Positions 7,291-14,106 of a stretch of DNA of 16,856 bases are shown piece after piece. The first letter of the stretch is position 1. The number at the start of each line of letters is the position of its first letter. The stretch lies in assembly GCA_028702395.1 (NCBI GenBank), contig JAQVOV010000017.1:1-16856 (forward strand), given 5' to 3'. The stretch is from Candidatus Omnitrophota bacterium. Its GTDB lineage: Bacteria; Omnitrophota; Gorgyraeia; JABMRN01. Position numbers and translations under genes: made by a program. The notes beneath the pieces are model-generated. The model saw only the letters and a list, made by a program, of their open reading frames with translations, was not told where the DNA came from and ran no database searches.

Positions 7291-8220
7291 ATGTTAAAAA
7301 AAATTTGTAAAACATATACCAGCTTATTTTGTTTTTGGATAATATTTTTTGGTGTAATTGCTTATTTTTATCCTTCGTTCTTTTTGCCCCTAAAAAATTA
7401 TATGGAACTTTTCTTTGCAGTAACAATGTTTGGTATTGGTGCAGTTTTGAAAAGATCTGATTTTGATAATGTTATCAAACATCCCGGGTCTGTTGCTATT
7501 GGAACGATAGCACAGTTTACAATAATGCCTTTTCTTTCTTTTTTTATTGCAAAGCTTTTTCGGTTGCCGCCTGAATTCGCAGTTGGCCTTATTCTTGCAG
7601 GATGTGCGCCTGGTGCAATGTCGAGTAACGTGTTGTGCTATGTTGCTAAAGCAGATGTAGCATATTCTGTTAGTTTAACTACTGTTTCAACTTTACTATG
7701 TCCTATATTGACACCAAGTTTGACCTTTATTCTTGCACACTCAATGATGGAGATAGATTTTCTTAAAATGTTCATAAATTTGATCTGTGTAGTTATTCTG
7801 CCTGTCTTTTTTGGATATTTCATGCGGCATAGATTTAATGAGCAAGTACAAAAAATTGAGCCTATTTTCCCCGTTATATCTACAACCTTTATTATCTTTA
7901 TTTGTTCACTTGTCATAGCAATAAACAAACAGTATTTGTCTATGGTAACAATGAGTGTACTTTTGGCTGTTATTGTTTTGAATCTTGCTGGTATGTTTTT
8001 TGGTTTTAATATTGGTCGAATGTTCAATTTTTCAAAGAAAATGAAAAGAACATTGACCATTGAAATAGGTATGCAAAATGCTGGGCTTGGAACAGTTCTT
8101 GCCTTGAAGTATTTTGGAGAAAAAAGTGCTATTCCGGCAGCTATTTTTGTTTTTGTATGTATAATAACAGCATCATTTCTAGCGGGTATTTGGCAAGTGA
8201 GAGAAACTGAAATCAATTAA
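7291..8220 (+). CDS. Bile acid:sodium symporter (BASS/SBF) family transporter
   Basis: 309 residues, about nine or ten membrane segments, the usual length for the family. The family signatures are present: a first-half motif G-C-A-P-G-A-M-S-S-N-V (about 110-120) followed by A-K-A-D-V-A-Y-S-V-S-L-T-T-V-S-T-L-L-C-P (about 124-143), and in the second half E-I-G-M-Q-N-A-G-L-G-T-V-L-A (about 259-272). These two regions form the crossed-helix sodium and substrate sites in structures of relatives. Bacterial members import organic anions with sodium, and the actual substrate cannot be read from sequence. The mRNA is probably leaderless. A separate operon starts 80 bases downstream. Confidence 0.92.
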   Translation: MLKKICKTYTSLFCFWIIFFGVIAYFYPSFFLPLKNYMELFFAVTMFGIGAVLKRSDFDNVIKHPGSVAIGTIAQFTIMPFLSFFIAKLFRLPPEFAVGLILAGCAPGAMSSNVLCYVAKADVAYSVSLTTVSTLLCPILTPSLTFILAHSMMEIDFLKMFINLICVVILPVFFGYFMRHRFNEQVQKIEPIFPVISTTFIIFICSLVIAINKQYLSMVTMSVLLAVIVLNLAGMFFGFNIGRMFNFSKKMKRTLTIEIGMQNAGLGTVLALKYFGEKSAIPAAIFVFVCIITASFLAGIWQVRETEIN

Positions 8221-8299
8221 AGGCCGTTAGTCCAATAAATTATACCTAAAAATTACATTTTTGTTACGCTTTTTGATTTTGTTACAGGTATAATTGAGC

Positions 8300-8521
8300 A
8301 TGGTTAAATTAAGAATAAATATAACTTTTTGCTTGATTTTCTTGGTTTTTGTCTGTACTATCATATTAAGAAGTGAATATTCATTTTCCCAAGATGAACC
8401 TATCAACGGTAATGTTGAACTTTTGCAGCGCAAAAATATTGAATATAGATCAATGTTGCTTTTTTGTGGTTGTCCAAAAGATGAAGTTGCAAGAAGGACC
8501 GAAAAGTTAGCTTTTAAATAG
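8300..8521 (+). CDS. Small membrane-anchored or secreted protein of unknown function
   Basis: 73 residues from the ATG at 8300. It has a hydrophobic N-terminal segment (about 7-25), then S-E-Y-S-F-S-Q-D, and a polar tail with a C-G-C-P motif near residue 55 and a basic C-terminus. This could be a signal anchor or a cleaved signal peptide. TATAAT at 8289-8294 ends five bases before the ATG, so the message is probably leaderless; the -35 is poor. The PilZ gene follows after 11 bases behind a strong GAGGAGGT site, so they are likely cotranscribed. I do not recognise the family. Confidence 0.55.
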   Translation: MVKLRINITFCLIFLVFVCTIILRSEYSFSQDEPINGNVELLQRKNIEYRSMLLFCGCPKDEVARRTEKLAFK

Positions 8522-8532
8522 AGGAGGTAGTT

Positions 8533-8871
8533 ATGCTTAACAGAAGAAAATATATCAGGTTTAAAACTTCACTAGATGCTAAATGTTTTTCATTAAATGG
8601 TGATCCTGTTTCAGATCATGTGCAAATTACAAATATGAGTAGAGAAGGTGTTAGGTTTACAGCAAAAGAAACATTGACAAAAGGTGATCGTGTTTCATTA
8701 GAAGTTTCTTTGCCGGGTGAAGAAGAAACCTTTCCTGTTGCAGCTGAGGTGACTTGGGCAGTTTTTGGTAACGGAGTTTGTAATGCAGGCGTACATTTTA
8801 AATACATTGACCCTACAAGCAGATTCAAGATGCTTGATTACGCATTTTACTCGGCAACTGGCAGTGCATAA
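8533..8871 (+). CDS. PilZ domain protein (c-di-GMP effector)
   Basis: 112 residues, essentially a single PilZ domain. The c-di-GMP-binding motifs are intact: R5-x3-R9 in R-R-K-Y-I-R-F, and N-x-S-x-x-G in T-N-M-S-R-E-G (about 34-40). The rest is the expected small beta barrel with a C-terminal helix. Such stand-alone PilZ proteins relay c-di-GMP levels to a partner; the partner is not visible here. GAGGAGGT (8521-8528) is a strong ribosome binding site. The dihydrouridine synthase gene starts five bases after its stop. Confidence 0.9.
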   Translation: MLNRRKYIRFKTSLDAKCFSLNGDPVSDHVQITNMSREGVRFTAKETLTKGDRVSLEVSLPGEEETFPVAAEVTWAVFGNGVCNAGVHFKYIDPTSRFKMLDYAFYSATGSA

Positions 8872-8876
8872 ATAAG

Positions 8877-9854
8877 ATGTTTTCAATAGGCACACTAAAA
8901 CTAAAATACCCCATAATTTTAGCACCATTAGCAGGGATCACAGATCTTCCTTATAGATTGTTCAATAGACAGTTTGGGTGCGAACTCGCATTCACAGAAA
9001 TGATCAATTCTCAGTCACTAGCATATAGAAGTAACGCTACGTTTAAAATGCTGGAACATCCTAAAGAAGACAGTCCTTTAGGGCTGCAATTGGTAGCTAA
9101 AGATCCGGATTATTTGGAACGCTCTTTAGATATTGCTGCTTCATATAAGTTTGAAATTATAGACTTTAATGCCGGTTGTCCCCAAAAAAAAGTCACAGGA
9201 ACAGGTCGTGGTGCAGCACTTTTACAGGAACCACAAAAACTATGTCAACTGTTAAAGATAATAACAAAAAAAGCTAAAGTTCCTGTTACAGCTAAAGTGC
9301 GTATTGGCTGGAATAGTTCTTCAGATCATGTGGGTATTGCAAAAGCTGTTGAAGATGCAGGTTGCGATGCAGTATTCATTCATGGGCGTACTAGGGACCA
9401 ATTTTATGGCAAGGGTGTCAATTACGATAAGATAAGGGAAATGAAAGAAGCTATTTCAATACCTGTAATAGGTAGCGGTGATGTTTTAGATCATGATTCT
9501 GCAAAAGAAATGTTAGAACAAGCAAAGGTAGACGGGCTTCTAGTTGCCAGAGGCTCGATAGGTAATCCATGGATATTCAAAGAACTAGAAACTCTCTTTG
9601 ATAAAAAAAAGAAGTTTACTAGACCTGATCCTTCAGCGCTTATAAAAACCATGAAAGAGCATCTATTCATACATTGCCAATATCATGGATCCAAAAGGGG
9701 AGTGCTTTCGTTCAGAAAGTTTTTTCATGCATATACTTTTGGGTTCAAAGACATAAGAAAAACTAGAAGGATCATTGATAAGATAAGCTCTTATGAAAAA
9801 ATGCTGGAGGTCTGTGATTCTTTGGAAGGTTCAGAATATGCTATAAAAGCTTAA
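8877..9854 (+). CDS. dus: tRNA-dihydrouridine synthase (DusB-like)
   Basis: 325 residues, the normal length of bacterial Dus enzymes. It is an FMN-dependent TIM barrel reducing uridine to dihydrouridine in tRNA with NADPH. The visible signatures are A-P-L-A-G-I-T-D (16-23), F-N-A-G-C-P with catalytic Cys101, K-V-R-I-G-W (140-145), H-G-R-T-R (169-173), G-S-G-D (199-202) and A-R-G-S-I-G-N-P-W-I-F (224-234). They fit DusB best, but subfamily assignment by eye is tentative. No ribosome binding site is evident; the ATG lies five bases after the PilZ stop, suggesting translational coupling. Confidence 0.93.
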   Translation: MFSIGTLKLKYPIILAPLAGITDLPYRLFNRQFGCELAFTEMINSQSLAYRSNATFKMLEHPKEDSPLGLQLVAKDPDYLERSLDIAASYKFEIIDFNAGCPQKKVTGTGRGAALLQEPQKLCQLLKIITKKAKVPVTAKVRIGWNSSSDHVGIAKAVEDAGCDAVFIHGRTRDQFYGKGVNYDKIREMKEAISIPVIGSGDVLDHDSAKEMLEQAKVDGLLVARGSIGNPWIFKELETLFDKKKKFTRPDPSALIKTMKEHLFIHCQYHGSKRGVLSFRKFFHAYTFGFKDIRKTRRIIDKISSYEKMLEVCDSLEGSEYAIKA

Positions 9855-9943
9855 ACCGTGAGCCGTTAAACGTTAGACGTAAACCGTTAAACGTAACTTT
9901 TTATCCGTTTATACTTGTCATTGTGCTATTGCCTTGTTTTTTC

Positions 9944-9973
9944 AGTAGGGGCAATTCATGAATTGTCCCTACT
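9944..9973. repeat. Dispersed palindrome, family A copy 2
   Basis: A 30-bp inverted repeat with outer arms AGTAGGGGC and GTCCCTACT and an inner AATTCA/TGAATT stem. There is one mismatched pair. Confidence 0.75.
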
Positions 9974-10209
9974 AAAACCTCTTTTAGAACGTTCCACTAG
10001 CTCGCTGCGCGCAGCTCGTGGCGCGTAGCAAAAGTATTATTAAAGCCCAATTAACCGTTCAAGTCACTAGTTACTAGTCACCATGCCCTCTAAACTCAAT
10101 CTAGAACGTTCCACTAGCTCGCTGCGCGCAGCTCGAAGCTCTTGGCTCAGTTCAGGACCTTCCACAGACTAACGGTCCACCAAAATTTTTTTAAATTTTG
10201 GTGAGATCT

Positions 10210-10239
10210 CGCCATTGACCACTAAAGTGGTCAATGGCG
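10210..10239. repeat. Perfect 14-bp inverted repeat
   Basis: CGCCATTGACCACT (10210-10223) and AGTGGTCAATGGCG (10226-10239) with only AA between them. No T-tract follows on either strand, so it is unlikely to be a standard terminator. An 11-bp hairpin with a TTTT loop lies immediately upstream. Confidence 0.7.
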
Positions 10240-10353
10240 GACTAATGGCTAACAGCTATTCGTTACAATTCTTTTACACAAATCTTACCTTTACATTGCC
10301 AAATTTTTTATTAAATATGGGATACTTATAAATCGAAACAAGGAGAGTGAGCG

Positions 10354-10701
10354 ATGATGAATAGAAGAAGAGAAATGAGAATAAGAACACATCTTAAAGG
10401 GCAACTAATAGAAAATGATCAGGTAGTTGGGCAGACAACAATATCCAATTTAAGTAAAAGCGGAATGAGGCTTGCATTACAAAATCCATTAGAGCACAAA
10501 GCAAATAAATCCTACAAAGTACGGTTTTCATTGCCAACTGCCTCTGGGGTTTTGGATATTGATGCGCAATCTGCTTGGGCAGATGATAATGATGACCATG
10601 AAATTGGCTTAAAGTTTTCAAATATTGAACCCTCAGAAAAAGCGTTGATAGGCGATTATGTAGACCGCATGCTTGCCACTGCTTATGGCATAAGGTGGTA
10701 G
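10354..10701 (+). CDS. Second PilZ domain protein
   Basis: 115 residues, a single PilZ domain. The R5-x3-R9 motif lies in R-R-R-E-M-R and the N-x-S-x-x-G motif in S-N-L-S-K-S-G-M-R-L (about 32-41), so c-di-GMP binding looks intact. It is a distant paralogue of the protein at 8533-8871: same length and layout, low identity. AAGGAG (10340-10345) lies eight bases before the first of two consecutive ATGs. It stands alone between two repeat blocks, so it is probably monocistronic. Confidence 0.88.
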   Translation: MMNRRREMRIRTHLKGQLIENDQVVGQTTISNLSKSGMRLALQNPLEHKANKSYKVRFSLPTASGVLDIDAQSAWADDNDDHEIGLKFSNIEPSEKALIGDYVDRMLATAYGIRW

Positions 10702-10778
10702 GTTTTCCTTAATTTAAAAATTTAAAAACAGATTTAAATATTGTCTGGTTATATTTTCAAATATAATACCTAAAAGCT

Positions 10779-11143
10779 AGCTTGGGGACACTTCCCCAGA
10801 GGACTGGTGCCACTTCTCCAGAGGCTTGGGGCCAGGCCCCAAAAGCGCAAAAGCGAAAGCGCAAAGAGCAAAAAGCGCCGAGCCCTTGGGCATAGCTTTG
10901 GGATACTTCTCAGCATAGGGTGGGGTACTTCCCCGCATAGCTGGTACCAGGTACCAAGACAAATACCATAAAATCTAGCTTGGTGCCACTTCTCCAGAGG
11001 ACTGGTGCCACTTCTCCAGAGGCTTGGGGCCAGGCCCCAAAAGCGCAAAAGCGCAAAAGCGAAAGCGAAAGCGAAAGCGAAAAGCGCAAAAGCGCAGGCC
11101 CCAAAAGCGCAAGCGAAAGCGCAAAAGCGTAAGCGAAAAAGCA
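10779..11143. repeat. Composite repeat block: 22-bp repeats, GC-rich inverted repeats, AAGCG microsatellite
   Basis: Two near-identical segments (about 10778-10855 and 10976-11055) each contain two CACTTCTCCAGAGG units 22 bases apart (10789/10811 and 10987/11009), then a GGGGCCAGGCCCC inverted repeat, then AAAAGCGCAAAAGCG. The second copy runs into an irregular AAGCGA/AAAGCGC microsatellite to about 11143. Between them lies a GGATACTTCT...ATAGCTGGTACCAGGTACC segment like 7141-7200. The 22-base unit is the reverse complement of the one at 7007-7072. Minus-strand ORFs here are low-complexity by-products. Confidence 0.85.
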
Positions 11144-11196
11144 CATAATGAGACTAAAATAGTACCTTCTTGTTTTTCCATTTTATTACAATTAAC

Positions 11197-11225
11197 TTGA
11201 CTTTTGATATTAATACAGGTAATAT
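11197..11225 (+). promoter_or_regulatory. Promoter of the tandem peptide genes
   Basis: TTGACT (11197-11202), 17 bases, then TAATAT (11220-11225), 39 bases before the first ATG. The leader is almost pure A/T without a Shine-Dalgarno sequence. Confidence 0.6.
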
Positions 11226-11264
11226 TTAATTTAATTTAAAAAAAAAAGAAAATCATCAAAACAA

Positions 11265-11489
11265 ATGAAAAAATACATAAAACCAAAAACAAAAGCAGTT
11301 GAACTTTTGACTGAACAAGCCGTTTTAGAAGTTTGCCAAATTGGCGGTGGGTGGTTTGGAGATTCGTCTACCCATTTTTGTGAACCTTATCATTCGACTG
11401 GAACTGTGCCTTGTACGTATTCTGTTAGAGGAGTTGTTCAAGGATATAATCATTTTGAGGCTAGCCCAGGACAAAGTCAGCCTTCATAA
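11265..11489 (+). CDS. Small peptide precursor candidate 1 (double-glycine-like leader)
   Basis: 74 residues. The N-terminal part (1-31) is charged and amphipathic, starting MKKYIKPK, and reaches a G27-G28-G29 run. Counting back from G29, the pattern Glu-8, Val-7, Ile-4, Gly-2, Gly-1 resembles double-glycine leaders cut by C39-type peptidase transporters. The predicted product would be 45 residues beginning W-F-G, with Cys39 and Cys50, S-V-R-G-V and a C-terminal S-Q-P-S. A close paralogue follows 54 bases downstream. No Shine-Dalgarno sequence is present; the ATG sits in an A-rich tract. No transporter or modifying enzyme is adjacent, so bacteriocin, pheromone or RiPP status is inference. That it is a real gene is supported by the paralogue keeping the frame despite divergence. 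Confidence 0.7.
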   Translation: MKKYIKPKTKAVELLTEQAVLEVCQIGGGWFGDSSTHFCEPYHSTGTVPCTYSVRGVVQGYNHFEASPGQSQPS

Positions 11490-11542
11490 AGTCAAGAGGG
11501 GTTGGTTACGAGAGACCAGTCAAACAAAATAAAATAAAATAA

Positions 11543-11776
11543 ATGAAAAAATACATAAAACCAAAAATAAAAGCAGTTGAACTTTTGACTGAACAAGCCG
11601 TTTTAGAAGTTTGCCAGGTTGGCGGTGGGTGGTTTGGTAATACATATAATGCATATTGTGAAGCATATCATTCTGTATCAGATGGTTGGCCGAATTCTTG
11701 TACTTTTTCTGTTAGAGGAGTTGCTAAAGGATTTAATTGGGCTGAAATGAGCCCAGGAGAAAGTCATCCATCATAA
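11543..11776 (+). CDS. Small peptide precursor candidate 2, paralogue of the preceding gene
   Basis: 77 residues. Residues 1-32 differ from the upstream peptide at only two positions (Thr9/Ile, Ile26/Val), with three base changes in the first 96. The rest differs at about half of positions but keeps C39-E, Y-H-S, a Cys (53 here, 50 there), S-V-R-G-V, G-x-N, S-P-G and the final P-S. It is three codons longer, between Y-H-S and the last Cys. The duplicated unit is 278 bases and includes some 3' flank (CATAAAGTCAA after both genes). No Shine-Dalgarno sequence; the upstream tract is AAAATAAAATAA. Probably cotranscribed with the first gene. Confidence 0.7.
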   Translation: MKKYIKPKIKAVELLTEQAVLEVCQVGGGWFGNTYNAYCEAYHSVSDGWPNSCTFSVRGVAKGFNWAEMSPGESHPS

Positions 11777-11847
11777 AGTCAATAGTGGTTAGTTATTAGT
11801 GTGTGCCCGCCTGCTGCCAGGGCAGGCAGGCTCAATGGCCCTAAATG

Positions 11848-11991
11848 AAAAATTGCGGAATAAAATTGTTTTTTCGAGACCGCAAATTTCCCCACCGAGG
11901 AAATTTGCTTAGAACAAAAGCTCGATATGTAATAGGGTTTACCGTGGTCGAGCTTTTGTTATGTCCCTCAAAAACAATTTTATTCCTTTTT
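11848..11991. repeat. Cloverleaf-like repeat element, complete copy
   Basis: A 144-bp element. The outer stem is 17 bp perfect (11857-11873 with 11970-11986). Inside it are two hairpins: GCAAATTTCC/GGAAATTTGC (11882-11891 with 11899-11908) and AACAAAAGCTCGA/TCGAGCTTTTGTT (11913-11925 with 11948-11960, 22-base loop). Left and right ends also share an AAAAA/TTTTT flank, so they behave like terminal inverted repeats. The first 127 bases recur exactly at 16730-16856. A 71-codon ORF across it is not believed to be real. It may be a miniature mobile element or a structured RNA. Confidence 0.85.
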
Positions 11992-12034
11992 ACGGGTACA
12001 ATAACTCTGAAAATGTTGGTGAAAGTCTATCGCC

Positions 12035-12186
12035 AATTTTTTGGAATGATATTGCATTGACCAAAAAATTTATTAGATTGGCCTATGGCCAATCTACTTC
12101 CTGCGATATTTTATAAAAAATATCGCAGGCGATTGAATTGGGGAGAAACAAAGACAGAGGGTATATATCATTAAGTCTTTGTTTCT
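12035..12186. repeat. Cluster of four consecutive perfect inverted repeats
   Basis: Four perfect stems lie in a row: AATTTTTTGG/CCAAAAAATT (12035-12044 with 12061-12070), AGATTGGCC/GGCCAATCT (12075-12083 with 12087-12095, loop TAT), CCTGCGATATTTT/AAAATATCGCAGG (12100-12112 with 12117-12129), and AGAAACAAAGAC/GTCTTTGTTTCT (12144-12155 with 12175-12186). None ends in a clear T-tract. The cluster starts 43 bases after the cloverleaf element and may belong to it. Confidence 0.75.
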
Positions 12187-12362
12187 AGATGTGTTGTATA
12201 GGAACGTCCTGGACTGAGCCACGCGTAGCGCGACACGAGCTTCGCGCCAAATGTACGTCCTAAAACATGGTTTTGTAGAGACAGACCTTTTAATCTTTGA
12301 GTTATTGGGATATGAAGTATATGCATTTATAGGGTGTTCTCAAAAAAAAGAAGAGAGGAATT

Positions 12363-13796
12363 ATGGACTGTTTTAATTATCAAGATGAAATGGATATATT
12401 TTATGCACAAATATCCGAGTTTTTGGATAACGACAGAAGATTGTTTGAAGAGTTAGTTGAGAGAAGCAGTATGTTTGATCTGCTCCCTTTGCCGGACAAA
12501 GGAAAAAAGAAACTTTTTTTTGATTGGTTTATCTTTGATTGTAAAAGTTCTATTTGTAATACAACCCCATTACGTTTCTTTCTAGAAAACTTTAAACTTT
12601 CAAATGAACAAAAGCAAACCTATAAAGGATTTATTAATAATATTTATGGTATGTTTGAAGTAATAGCACTGAAAACAGGAAAAGAAATGATAATAAAAGA
12701 TATATTATCAGAAAAAGAATATAATGTTAAAGATACACAATTAACAAAAAATGTCGAAAAAAAACAAGTTATAATTGTTCGCATTTTGCCGTTTCATGGT
12801 TATTATGTTGCGACTGGTATGGGGCATGCCTTTCCTTTGAAAGTATCTCCTATTATAAAAATGCATTTACGAATTATAAATAGTGACGTAACCAATCAAA
12901 GTATTTCTCCACTTGATCTGGTGCAATTGTTTTTTAAGGAAGAACAACGTGAAAAATTGCCTGTTTTAGATAAATTCCTTTTAGTTTGCCAAGAGGGAGG
13001 ATTGGATAAACAAGATGCTGAGTCTTTGCTTTTAAAGATAAAAGAAACAAGTCTCCGAAAAGATGGACAATTAACTGACTTTACAGATGAAGTGTTAAAA
13101 AAACTCAAACCTTCCCAGGAAGAAACTGCTGATGAAATAATACGATCACTCAGTGCTGTATGGAACTATTTCTTGAAACAAGAAGATAAGGATCATGTAG
13201 AAAAAGGACCAATTGAAAGTCTTTTGATATCAGTCATGGTCCAATATATACAAACGAAAGTTGACCCTGATAAGTTTAAAGATATAGATTCTGCTAATAA
13301 AAAAGCCGATAAACTTGTTAAGGAATGGTTTGATGTGCCCAGACAAGAGTTTAATGGTAAATCAGCGAAAGAGGTCATTTTAGAAGAAAGACAAAAACTT
13401 GGCAATCCTTTAAAAGAGGTTGGCATGATATTTAGGTTTAAAAAAACGCAGTTATTTGGGGAACATAACGAAGAACTTGAAAAGTTATTTGCGAAAGGTC
13501 TTGAGTGTTTTGAAGAAGAAAATTATGATGGGGCAATAGATGTTTTTGAGGAATATTGTTCAAAAGAAAAAGATAATCATGTTGTATGGAATAATTTAGG
13601 AAATGCATATGTGATGGCTATAAAAGGTTTTGACAAAGATAAAGCTAAAGCGTGTTATGAAAAAGCACTGGAAATAAATCCTAAATATCAATTAGCAAAA
13701 AACAATTTAGAAAATTTAAAGAAACGCATGGCATCAAAAGATAAAGATGCTTTTAAAAAGGATCGTAAAGTCAAATGGTTTAATAAAGGTAAATAG
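12363..13796 (+). CDS. Cytosolic protein of unknown N-terminal family with C-terminal TPR repeats
   Basis: 477 residues, no signal peptide or membrane segment. The C-terminal part (about 370-455) has tetratricopeptide repeats: E-x-L-F-A-K-G-L-E-C-F-E-E-E-N-Y-D-G-A-I, then W-N-N-L-G-N-A-Y and A-C-Y-E-K-A-L-E-I-N-P, so it probably binds another protein. The N-terminal 170 residues (F-F-D-W-F-I-F-D at 52-59, I-V-R-I-L-P-F-H-G-Y-Y at 138-148) resemble the front half of uncharacterised proteins that often carry SEC-C or TPR tails; I cannot name the family. The tail is strongly basic. The ribosome binding site is GAGAGGAA just before the ATG. The genes around it do not define a role. Confidence 0.75.
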   Translation: MDCFNYQDEMDIFYAQISEFLDNDRRLFEELVERSSMFDLLPLPDKGKKKLFFDWFIFDCKSSICNTTPLRFFLENFKLSNEQKQTYKGFINNIYGMFEVIALKTGKEMIIKDILSEKEYNVKDTQLTKNVEKKQVIIVRILPFHGYYVATGMGHAFPLKVSPIIKMHLRIINSDVTNQSISPLDLVQLFFKEEQREKLPVLDKFLLVCQEGGLDKQDAESLLLKIKETSLRKDGQLTDFTDEVLKKLKPSQEETADEIIRSLSAVWNYFLKQEDKDHVEKGPIESLLISVMVQYIQTKVDPDKFKDIDSANKKADKLVKEWFDVPRQEFNGKSAKEVILEERQKLGNPLKEVGMIFRFKKTQLFGEHNEELEKLFAKGLECFEEENYDGAIDVFEEYCSKEKDNHVVWNNLGNAYVMAIKGFDKDKAKACYEKALEINPKYQLAKNNLENLKKRMASKDKDAFKKDRKVKWFNKGK

Positions 13797-13834
13797 TGAG
13801 AAGATCTTTTTTTGCCTGCCCTGAAAACAGTTAC

Positions 13835-13862
13835 GTAGGGGCAATTCATGAATTGCCCTTAC
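13835..13862. repeat. Dispersed palindrome, family A copy 3
   Basis: Arms GTAGGGGCAATTCA and TGAATTGCCCTTAC form a 28-bp inverted repeat with one mismatched pair. The inner stem equals that of copy 2 at 9944-9973. Confidence 0.75.
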
Positions 13863-13933
13863 TGAAAAAACTACAAAAAATCATTTTTTGTTTGTATGAT
13901 TTAAATACCTTTTTCAGAAAGATTTTAAAACAT

Positions 13934-13969
13934 ATCACTATTAGTGATAAGATTATAACTAATAGTGAT
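13934..13969. promoter_or_regulatory. Operator-like ATCACTATTAGT sites
   Basis: ATCACTATTAGTGAT (13934-13948) is a perfect odd palindrome, and ACTAATAGTGAT (13958-13969) is the inverted copy of most of it. A third copy lies at 14196-14207, just downstream of the candidate -10 box of the NYN gene. Such spaced dyads are typical of repressor binding; the protein is unknown. Confidence 0.45.
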
Positions 13970-14068
13970 ATCATCAGGGCACAATCACACAAATCACAGA
14001 AAAGGGATTAGCCTACAGGTCAAACCATGGGTTATTACGATATTCTCATTGCTGGTGAGAAATAATTA

Positions 14069-14106
14069 CAATAATTCTCATTACCAATGCGAATTATTGC
14101 TTTTTT
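14069..14106 (+). terminator. Rho-independent terminator upstream of the NYN gene
   Basis: CAATAATTC (14069-14077) pairs with GAATTATTG (14091-14099), with an inner CATT/AATG pair, followed by C and six T. It ends a transcript coming from the left; the nearest gene on that side stops 270 bases earlier, so it may end a small RNA or a long 3' UTR. Confidence 0.7.

Larger units (their letters stand above)
9855..10353. repeat. Repeat-rich intergenic region after dus
   Basis: No gene is seen. From left to right: CCGTTAAACGT-type near-repeats (9855-9900), family A palindrome copy 2 (9944-9973), two copies of a GC-rich element beginning TAGAACGTTCCACTAGCTCG (about 9975-10030 and 10100-10160), an 11-bp stem hairpin (10178-10203), and a 14-bp perfect stem with a two-base loop (10210-10239). 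The last 90 bases lead to the second PilZ gene. Confidence 0.75.
11777..12362. other. Structured, gene-free region between the peptide genes and the TPR gene
   Basis: A short GC-rich inverted repeat (GCCTGCTGCC/GGCAGGCAGGC, about 11811-11831) is followed by the cloverleaf element (11848-11991), four strong hairpins (12035-12186) and an inverted-orientation copy of the GC-rich repeat seen at 10100-10160 (about 12199-12262). The last 90 bases have no recognisable feature apart from the GAGAGGAA ribosome binding site before 12363. Confidence 0.75.

Noticed and set aside
7151..7426. Minus-strand ORF of 91 codons
   Set aside because: It overlaps the start of the clear symporter gene and repeat DNA, and has no signals of its own.
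10770..11181. Overlapping minus-strand ORFs of up to 124 codons
   Set aside because: They are translations of the 22-bp repeats and the AAGCG microsatellite (Phe/Ala/Leu/Arg runs) in several frames, without a ribosome binding site or recognisable domain.
11341..11532. ORF of 63 codons in another frame of peptide gene 1
   Set aside because: The frame is not preserved in the duplicated second gene, whereas the main frame is.
11845..12060. ORF of 71 codons across the cloverleaf element
   Set aside because: It reads straight through stem arms of a repeat, has no ribosome binding site, and the structure explains the open frame.
13796..14011. ORF of 71 codons after the TPR gene
   Set aside because: It runs through a family A palindrome and operator-like repeats and starts by overlapping the upstream stop; nothing in the protein looks conserved.
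13990..14068. Possible riboswitch (GGTCAAACCATGGG resembles part of a GEMM core)
   Set aside because: The GGGACGCAAAG-type segment and closing helix are absent, so no known class can be supported; a small RNA ending at the terminator remains possible.
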